From Planctomycetota bacterium (GTDB taxonomy: Bacteria > Planctomycetota > PUPC01 > JACPCR01): a stretch of DNA of 21,539 nucleotides. The translations under genes and the position numbers were made by a program. The stretch lies in contig JASLXP010000747.1 of assembly GCA_030740295.1 (NCBI GenBank), forward strand, positions 1-21,539, read 5' to 3'. Within the stretch, counting starts at the first letter, position 1. Every line of letters begins with the position of its first letter. Below the pieces are notes generated by a model. The model was not told where the DNA came from. It saw only the letters and a program-made list of their open reading frames with translations, and ran no database searches. This document shows positions 15,860 through 21,539 of this stretch, one piece after another.

Positions 15860-18763
15860 TCATTCAATCGCGCCAATGAGCCGCGCCACACTCCCATTCC
15901 CCGCTTCTCTGGATGATTTCAGTTCCGCCATCTTCATCGGACTGAACGCCTCGGCCGAGAGATGCACGTCGCCGACGTTGATTCGGGAATTCCAGCACCA
16001 GATGCCGGCCTGGCCTTCTTTGAGCGGCCTGGAGTCTTTGTAGCGCAGGATTGGAATGCCGTTGATTCTGGCAACGACCTCGCCGTTCGTAACTGTCATC
16101 CGTACGACGCTCGTCCTCGGCGTCAGGGGGGCGTGGCTGCCCACCCACTGGACGGGGAAACTTTCATCGTGGGTCAGGCTGGCGACGATCTTGCCGTTCC
16201 GCAGCAGCACGCTTCGCTGCAGGTTCCAGCCATTAATGATGCATGTGTAGCCGGAGCGGACGTCCGGCTTGTCCGCGCAGAGGGTGAGGCCCATATTGAC
16301 GTAGGCGGTGTGCATGTGAGACGGGCTCTGATCCCATCCGTACCAGACGGAGTGTTCCATTGCCTGGTAGCTGATGGATGCATTACCCCTCACCTTGCGT
16401 TTATGCCACATGAGGGCCGGGCTTCCCTGGCCGACCATGGCCAGCCAGTGCGAGGAACGCAGGCAGGAGATTCCGCCGTGTACCTCGAACTTCCCGCCGA
16501 CCGGCAGCCAGTCCGGTGCTGGTCTGTCGAAAAGGTAGAACAGCTTCTTGCCGCGATAGTTCAGCGAGGTCATTTTCACCTTAACGAATTCGCCGCCGTA
16601 TCTGGCTGCGAACAGTCCGACCTCTTCCCCTTCGGGCGATGTGGAGTCTTTGTGCTGGAGCAGGAGTCTGCCGTTCAGCCAGCCGAGGATGTGCTCGCCG
16701 GACCGCCAGAGCTCCATCGACGATTCTTTGGGCAGGTCATTCACTTTGACCGAAGCCACACGCGAACGGGCGTTGTACAGATTCAGATGGCGTTCGTCTT
16801 TGCCCTCCAGGACCAGGCGGTAACCGAGCGAAGGATCTTCTCGCACGCCGTGCAGGATCACGCCGAGATCGCCGGTGAGTTTCGTGTAAACGAAATCAGC
16901 TTTCACTGCCGCATCGTTGGGCGCGTGGCGATTGCAGAAGATTACTGAGCCGGTCGGTGTCGGCTGGGCGAGCAGCTTTTCATCGTTCACTTGCCAGACA
17001 CCGTCGCTTTGCCACCAGAGACAGCTCGAACGGCTCGATCCGACCATGTGGTAATACTTGGGGCGGCGCCTCAGGACGGGGGCCTCCAACGAATTGACCG
17101 TCTTTTCAAACTGTGCCTCCGTCAGATCGGGGACGTCCGTTGGGTCAACCACTTTCGCGGTCAGGAATGGCACGGACTCGATGGTTTTGTGGAAGGATTC
17201 CGGTTCGACGAAATCGACTTTGAAATCCTTGAAAACGACTTTGGATATCGCGGTAGACGATTTGATGCCGGGCCGTCCACGGGCATGCGTATCGTCCCAT
17301 GCCTCCAGGAGGAGCCCGTCGCCGGATTCGACTGCCAGGTACGCGCCCACCCGCTTGAACGCATACTCATTCCAGCCGCCGGCTGCCTTCACTCTTGCCG
17401 ATGCCAGAATGCTCTTCTTCCCGGCGGACATCTTGATGATCGACACTTCTCCGCCGCTCGATTCGAAGAGGTAGAAATCTCCGGGCGATGACCAGCATGC
17501 GAAAGTGCCGAACGTTGCCCGTGTCTTCTTTACTGAGACCTGTGCCGTGTAGTTGCTCCAGTCCGGCTTGCCCGTCAGCGCAATCGAACGCTTACCTTTG
17601 CCGGAGAATGTGCCGTCCTTGTCCTGTTCAAACTTGCCTTCTTTTATTTGCCACAAGGCCGCCTGTTCAATGGGTCCGCCGGCAAATCGGCGGACCGGGG
17701 AGACTTCCACGTTATCGAAGACCGAAGTTCCGCCTGAAACGAGCAGGCCAACCTTGCCGCCGGATACAGTCATGGTTGATCCCAACACTTTTCGGCCATC
17801 CAGTGTGACTGTCACCCGGCCGCTCCAACTCTCCACGCCCAATCTCCACCACGTATTATCGAGGCGGAGCAGGGCGCTTGATTCGACCAGCGTTTCTTTG
17901 CCGCCGGCCACTCTGCAGAGCTCCAGTCTGTTTGCCTTTGTCCATCTCAGCAGCAGGTAATGTTTGTCATCCACAAGTGAGAAGACGAGCCCGGCTGCCT
18001 GGCAGCCTTCCGGCCTGATCGCAGCCTCGAAATAGTAATCCTTCCAGTAACGTCGGCCGGTGATGCTCAGCCCCTGTTTTTCACTGGTGCCTGTATAGGA
18101 AAAGAAATTGGGAAGCTTGTTCGGATCGAGGGTGTAGTTGATGCCCCACTTGCCGCTGAGTGCTTTCCATTGCTGGACCGGTTGCTCGGTTGAACGTGAA
18201 AAATCGTCCGCGAAGTAAAAGTCCTGCGCTGCCCATCCCGCGGGAACACGCAGGCCCTCCTTGCCTCGGGGGATGTAGGTGGCGTCCGGCACCAAGAGAA
18301 TGCGGTCCAAAAAGATGCCGTCCTCTCGATTGAAAAGGTAGAAGGTGAGGTTGCCTTTCTCTAACTTTGCCACGGGGCCTGGCACCCAGTGCCACCTGCC
18401 ATAAACACCGCCCTGTCCAATCGCTTCGGGCTTGCGGTCAGGCAGATAAAGACCGACTGAATTGCCATCGTGATTCGTCCACCTGGCACGAATCCAGAGC
18501 TTATAATCTGCGGTCCGCGTGAGCTTCGCTGTAAAACGTACGCGTCCCAGAATTTCGGGAGGTTTGCCAACGCCCTGCGGCACTGTGAGGCAGGTCTCGC
18601 CATTGCATTCTTTATCAGCGACCACACGAAACGGAAACTGCACGCTCATGGCACTTTCAGCTTCCAGAACAACCGTATCCTGGGGTGCGCTACCTGAATC
18701 CTCGGCCTGCAGTCCTGACAGAAAACAGACCGAGACAGTCAGAAAAAATAGCATGCTGTTCAT
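15860..18763 (-). CDS. Large secreted multidomain protein with CBM-like and LamG-like domains
   Basis: A 967-residue exported protein with no recognised catalytic motif. Residues 1-20 (MNSMLFFLTVSVCFLSGLQA) are a Sec signal peptide, which fixes the start at ATG 18763 rather than the longer frame. Residues 30-165 begin VVLEAESAMS and resemble a carbohydrate-binding module of the CBM6/35 type. After that come about four beta-sandwich units of LamG/concanavalin type, each with an ADDFSR- or WQV-like opening, a YLLLRW or YRLVLEG strand and a closing VFDNVEV- or VKMTSLNY-like strand. The last unit ends AGIWCWNSRINVGDV. It seems to be a large carbohydrate-binding surface or periplasmic protein. It is the last gene of a minus-strand cluster with an isomerase and an amidohydrolase. 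Confidence 0.75.
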   Translation of the reverse strand: MNSMLFFLTVSVCFLSGLQAEDSGSAPQDTVVLEAESAMSVQFPFRVVADKECNGETCLTVPQGVGKPPEILGRVRFTAKLTRTADYKLWIRARWTNHDGNSVGLYLPDRKPEAIGQGGVYGRWHWVPGPVAKLEKGNLTFYLFNREDGIFLDRILLVPDATYIPRGKEGLRVPAGWAAQDFYFADDFSRSTEQPVQQWKALSGKWGINYTLDPNKLPNFFSYTGTSEKQGLSITGRRYWKDYYFEAAIRPEGCQAAGLVFSLVDDKHYLLLRWTKANRLELCRVAGGKETLVESSALLRLDNTWWRLGVESWSGRVTVTLDGRKVLGSTMTVSGGKVGLLVSGGTSVFDNVEVSPVRRFAGGPIEQAALWQIKEGKFEQDKDGTFSGKGKRSIALTGKPDWSNYTAQVSVKKTRATFGTFACWSSPGDFYLFESSGGEVSIIKMSAGKKSILASARVKAAGGWNEYAFKRVGAYLAVESGDGLLLEAWDDTHARGRPGIKSSTAISKVVFKDFKVDFVEPESFHKTIESVPFLTAKVVDPTDVPDLTEAQFEKTVNSLEAPVLRRRPKYYHMVGSSRSSCLWWQSDGVWQVNDEKLLAQPTPTGSVIFCNRHAPNDAAVKADFVYTKLTGDLGVILHGVREDPSLGYRLVLEGKDERHLNLYNARSRVASVKVNDLPKESSMELWRSGEHILGWLNGRLLLQHKDSTSPEGEEVGLFAARYGGEFVKVKMTSLNYRGKKLFYLFDRPAPDWLPVGGKFEVHGGISCLRSSHWLAMVGQGSPALMWHKRKVRGNASISYQAMEHSVWYGWDQSPSHMHTAYVNMGLTLCADKPDVRSGYTCIINGWNLQRSVLLRNGKIVASLTHDESFPVQWVGSHAPLTPRTSVVRMTVTNGEVVARINGIPILRYKDSRPLKEGQAGIWCWNSRINVGDVHLSAEAFSPMKMAELKSSREAGNGSVARLIGAIE

Positions 18764-18845
18764 GGCGAGAGGGTATAGCCAAACTGGCCAGAGTGGCAAG
18801 CGTCGCCGTAGGCTCAGAGGCTAAGAGGTACGGGGCTAAGAGACG

Positions 18846-19745
18846 TTAAGCCTGCGCTTTTGCGATTGCCTTTTCGAGAAGGGCCCTGGTTTTGTTGACG
18901 CCTTCGACAGGGCCGATCTTGCGGCCCTCGTATTCGATCGAGATACATCCGGAGAACTTGCTGGCCGTGGCGATCTTCAACATCTTGAAATAGTCGACGC
19001 CGGTCTCGTTGCCTTCCTCATCGAAGTTGTGTGATTTCGCGCAGAGAACGTGTGCCCAGGGCAGCATGGCCGCGAGGCCCTTGTACGGATCATTGTGTTT
19101 GAAGTTTCCAAAGTCGGGCAGAGCGCCGCAGTTATCGAGGTCGACCTCTTTCATGACGCCAGCGATCCACTCGCCATTGGCCGAATTTCCCCCGTGATTT
19201 TCCACGATGATTTTGACATCTGAATCCTTGGACTTCTCGCACAAACCGCGCAGGCCTGCGGCTGCGTTTTTCATATTCTCGGCCGGGTCACCGCCAGAAT
19301 GACAATTTACTCGGATGGCCCCGCATTCGAGGGCACGGGCTGTTTCGACCCAGTCCATATGTGCATCGATAGATTGCTGGCGCTCGGCACCTTTGGGCGA
19401 ATCCAGGCGTTGACGCATATCGACGAGGATCAGGATGTTCGTCAGTCCTTCGCCGATGCTGCGTTTCTTCAGTTCAGCCAGTTGCTTTTTGTCCTTGTGT
19501 TTGCCAGCGAATGGCCCACTCCAGTACTCGATGTTCTTGATACCGAATTTATCACGGCAGAACACCGGGTAATCAAGGTGCGTCAGCTTTCCCTGACGAA
19601 TCCAGCGGTGGAACGTGTACTCCTGAATTCCAAGAGTGAATCGTGGTGCCTCCTCGGCATGGCCGCTTGGCAGAATCAATGGCAGTGAGGCGGCGGCTGT
19701 GGATTTGAGGAAAGTGCGTCTGGTTTGAGTTGGAGAGTTTTTCAT
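18846..19745 (-). CDS. Tat-exported sugar phosphate isomerase/epimerase-like TIM-barrel protein
   Basis: A 299-residue member of the xylose-isomerase-like/AP endonuclease 2 superfamily. The N-terminus has a twin-arginine signal TRRTFLKS at 8-15 followed by a hydrophobic AAASLPLILP and a cleavage-like SGHA, so it should be exported folded. The barrel has likely metal ligands Glu182 in IIVENHGG, Asp211 in ALPDFGNF, His239 in CAKSHNF and Glu271 or Glu273 in SIEYEG, as in the family. The start ATG 19745 is set by the Tat motif; no good Shine-Dalgarno is seen. Tat-exported proteins of this type are frequent in Planctomycetes and relatives. The substrate is unknown; the neighbouring genes suggest a carbohydrate or cyclitol. 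Confidence 0.85.
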   Translation of the reverse strand: MKNSPTQTRRTFLKSTAAASLPLILPSGHAEEAPRFTLGIQEYTFHRWIRQGKLTHLDYPVFCRDKFGIKNIEYWSGPFAGKHKDKKQLAELKKRSIGEGLTNILILVDMRQRLDSPKGAERQQSIDAHMDWVETARALECGAIRVNCHSGGDPAENMKNAAAGLRGLCEKSKDSDVKIIVENHGGNSANGEWIAGVMKEVDLDNCGALPDFGNFKHNDPYKGLAAMLPWAHVLCAKSHNFDEEGNETGVDYFKMLKIATASKFSGCISIEYEGRKIGPVEGVNKTRALLEKAIAKAQA

Positions 19746-19840
19746 GGGATTCAGGACTCGATATTCGGGATTCCACAACAGCATATCAGCCACAGACGCT
19801 CTCGCCTGAAGCCACATCGTCTCTGCCGGCGCCGCGTCCT

Positions 19841-20197
19841 TCACAGGCGGCCAGCAATGATTACGAAGAAACTCGCAAGGCACAGTGCGCCTTCCAGCCC
19901 ACCGAAAATCCAGACCGAGGTTATTGGGCTCTCATTCTTTCTGGCCCATTCGTAATTCTGAACGATGAGTACCCACGCGCGGCCGTGCAGGCATACCGCG
20001 ATGGCGAACAAAACGATCTGGACGCTTCCGACGACGAACTCGACGAGTTTTCCAAGATTGATGATCATGAAGCTGCCTTCATCTGCCTGTACCTTCACCG
20101 ACACTGCCGCTGAAAGAAGCAGGCCAAGCAATCCGTACACGATGGCGGTAACGAATCGCAGGAGCGGTTTGCATCTTTCCATTCTTGATTCTGACAT
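19841..20197 (-). CDS. Small membrane protein of unknown function
   Basis: A 118-residue protein with no recognised family. It has three probable membrane helices, at about 12-33 (LLRFVTAIVYGLLGLLLSAA), 50-70 (KLVEFVVGSVQIVLFAIAVCL) and 93-115 (SVWIFGGLEGALCLASFFVII). Charged stretches lie between the helices, which argues for a real membrane protein rather than a chance frame. It starts 20 bases after the amidohydrolase stop on the same strand and ends 95 bases before the isomerase, consistent with an operon. An AGG seven bases before ATG 20197 is a weak ribosome binding site. Confidence 0.65.
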   Translation of the reverse strand: MSESRMERCKPLLRFVTAIVYGLLGLLLSAAVSVKVQADEGSFMIINLGKLVEFVVGSVQIVLFAIAVCLHGRAWVLIVQNYEWARKNESPITSVWIFGGLEGALCLASFFVIIAGRL

Positions 20198-20217
20198 AAG
20201 TACCTGGAAACTCCCTG

Positions 20218-21249
20218 CTACGCTCTTGGCATCGCCGTCCTGACTCTCGGTCTCTTCAGATTGAAAACTCTCACCGCATTCCGCCAGTTCAGTTTTTCCA
20301 GAACATCATCCGGCAGATCGAGTCCGTGCAGTTTTGGGACGCCTGGCGAATCCGGATCGTCGATGGGGCTCTCGCACCGCCGTCCCGTTTCCCACATGAT
20401 TTGATGCACCCAGTAGCGGGAGGCGTAACGGTCGAAATCGGTGATGCCGGGAAAGGTCACCAGGTCCGTGCCGAACATGATGCGGTCTGAATTTCGGATG
20501 AAAAACTCTCGTGCATCTGCTGCCTGTTCGCTGAGCTCACGTGCTACCCATTTTGTCGCGCTGCAGTCGACCACGAGGTTCGGGTGCTCGTCGAGGAGTT
20601 CCTGGAGGTGGTCAAGGTGTTCCGGGTCGCCCGCCATGTGTGCGCCGATGAAGGTGACGTCGGGGTGGTCACGAAAGGCATTTCTGAACTGTCTGTAATT
20701 GCCTCGCTTGGTAAGAAATTTTCGCCGGCTCGTGTACACCCGCTCGAACCAGATGTCCGGGTCGGCGATGTGAGTGATGCAGGGGATGCCATGTTCGCCC
20801 GCTCGCTCGAAGAGGGGGTATAGACGCCGGTCGTCGAAATACATCTTCTGGTCGTAATTGAATTGCGGCTTGAACCAGAACTTGAGCGCCTTGAAACCAT
20901 TCTCGACCGCTTCGTCTATCCGCTCGAGAGACTTCTTCTTGAAAATGCGAGGCTTGTCCTTCTCATCAAAAGGTGGCCGGTAATAGAATTCGAAAAACGT
21001 TCCGAAGCGTTTGCGCAGCGCCTCGGCATCTTCGACGGTACTGATCGCGATGACTTTATCGATGTGGTAGGTACGAGCCACTTCGACGAACAGTTCTGCT
21101 ATCTTTGGATTAGCGACATGTGCGTGCGCGTCAATAATCGGCCCGGGGATGCGGCGTGGAGGAGGATTGCGCAGATCCACTCCCATGCGGTTTGAAGACA
21201 TGCCATCCCCGCGTGGCGATGCGACTCTTTTTTTCTTTTTCTTTGCCAT
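20218..21249 (-). CDS. Amidohydrolase 2 family metal-dependent hydrolase
   Basis: A 343-residue TIM-barrel hydrolase of the amidohydrolase 2 (ACMSD-like) family. The metal-binding motif IIDAHAHV at 38-45 supplies His42 and His44. Further ligands are likely His160 in CITHIADP, His204 in FIGAHMAGDPEH and Asp262 in IMFGTD. The family includes decarboxylases and lactone or ester hydrolases; the substrate is not evident. The first 15 residues are unusually basic (MAKKKKK and on), with no export signal, so the enzyme is cytoplasmic, unlike the exported isomerase downstream. ATG 21249 is chosen from the lysine-rich start; an in-frame ATG at 21351 also exists, and neither has a clear Shine-Dalgarno. 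Confidence 0.85.
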   Translation of the reverse strand: MAKKKKKRVASPRGDGMSSNRMGVDLRNPPPRRIPGPIIDAHAHVANPKIAELFVEVARTYHIDKVIAISTVEDAEALRKRFGTFFEFYYRPPFDEKDKPRIFKKKSLERIDEAVENGFKALKFWFKPQFNYDQKMYFDDRRLYPLFERAGEHGIPCITHIADPDIWFERVYTSRRKFLTKRGNYRQFRNAFRDHPDVTFIGAHMAGDPEHLDHLQELLDEHPNLVVDCSATKWVARELSEQAADAREFFIRNSDRIMFGTDLVTFPGITDFDRYASRYWVHQIMWETGRRCESPIDDPDSPGVPKLHGLDLPDDVLEKLNWRNAVRVFNLKRPRVRTAMPRA

Positions 21250-21461
21250 TTCTGGATAACGAATGCGTTTCAGATGACAGGCAAAGGTACCCGATAGTCT
21301 GAAGTAGAAAAGTGATTCTGATCCCGGCACTTCATTCCTCAGGTGGCGCATAATGCCAGCGAATCTTCTACAATCCTCGTGCGCCCCGGTCAGAGGGGGA
21401 TGCGGGCCGACGCCAAATAAGATACGACATCGTCATTGCAGGTCCTGGATTCCGAGAATTT

Positions 21462-21539
21462 ATGCGGTTAACTTGCCCCAAAGCGGAATGCCGTAAAGAA
21501 CTGGAAGTCTTCGATGAAGATGCGGGTATCGAGATCAAA
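21462..21539 (+). CDS. Start of a possible zinc-ribbon protein, 3' end beyond the window
   Basis: An open frame of 26 codons from ATG 21462 to the window end encodes a protein beginning MRLTCPKAECRKELEVFDED. The early C-P-x3-C followed by a short beta-rich segment resembles the N-terminal knuckle of a zinc ribbon, in which a second CxxC would follow just past the window end. A TAA at 21417 closes the frame upstream. The ribosome binding site is weak. It is divergent from the amidohydrolase gene; the 212-base gap between them shows no other feature. Confidence 0.5.
   Translation, partial: MRLTCPKAECRKELEVFDEDAGIEIK

Noticed and set aside
15962..16948. 328-codon plus-strand frame opposite the large secreted protein
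   Set aside because: Antisense to a protein with a signal peptide and repeated domains; no motif of its own.
18819..18842. Repeated GGCTAAGAG in the gap between the isomerase and the large secreted protein
   Set aside because: Two short 9-base copies only; too little to call a repeat element.
21369..21374. TACAAT as a -10 for the gene at 21462
   Set aside because: No -35 match at the right distance and an 88-base leader; likely chance.

Overview
The window looks like chromosome from a Gram-negative bacterium of moderately high GC content. It has a TonB-dependent outer-membrane receptor, an ExbD subunit, Sec and Tat export signals and Shine-Dalgarno starts. The mix of a GH172/DUF2961 protein, a Tat-exported TIM-barrel isomerase, an amidohydrolase and a large secreted LamG-like protein resembles the Planctomycetes/Verrucomicrobia/Hydrogenedentes/Sumerlaeota type of genome. 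No marker here fixes the phylum, so that is only an impression. I see no tRNA, rRNA, CRISPR array, transposase or integrase.

Region 1 (1-8533, + strand). After the 3' end of an endonuclease III gene comes a compact vitamin B12 salvage and remodelling operon: cobC-like phosphatase, btuB (outer-membrane receptor), btuF (periplasmic binding protein), btuD (ATPase), btuC (permease), a PduO-type cob(I)alamin adenosyltransferase, bluB (dimethylbenzimidazole synthase) and cbiZ (adenosylcobinamide amidohydrolase). Two separate cobalamin riboswitches sit in it, one before the cobC-like gene and one before btuB. Their downstream structures differ. The first is followed by a terminator-like hairpin that ends four bases before the start codon; the second by a hairpin that hides the btuB ribosome binding site. 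The operon can import corrinoids, adenosylate them, strip off the wrong lower loop and make a new lower base. The nucleotide-loop assembly genes (cobU/cobP, cobS, cobT, cbiB) are not in the window.

Region 2 (8534-13510). A + strand DUF2961/GH172 gene converges on a minus-strand block: exbD, galT, a membrane-anchored WD40-like propeller, a 116-residue protein of unknown function and a DTGF-type retropepsin-like aspartic protease. The last four genes are joined by successive 4-base stop/start overlaps, so they should be translated together.

Region 3 (13511-15860, + strand). A small AhpD/carboxymuconolactone-decarboxylase-like protein with a CPYC motif is followed five bases later by a 537-residue radical SAM/SPASM-like protein. 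The pair resembles peptide- or cofactor-maturation systems but matches none I can name. A large nested palindrome separates it from the next, convergent gene.

Region 4 (15860-21249, - strand). An amidohydrolase-2 family protein, a small three-helix membrane protein, a Tat-exported sugar-phosphate isomerase/epimerase-like protein and a 967-residue secreted multidomain lectin-like protein form a probable catabolic operon. The window ends in the first 26 codons of a divergent gene that may encode a zinc-ribbon protein.
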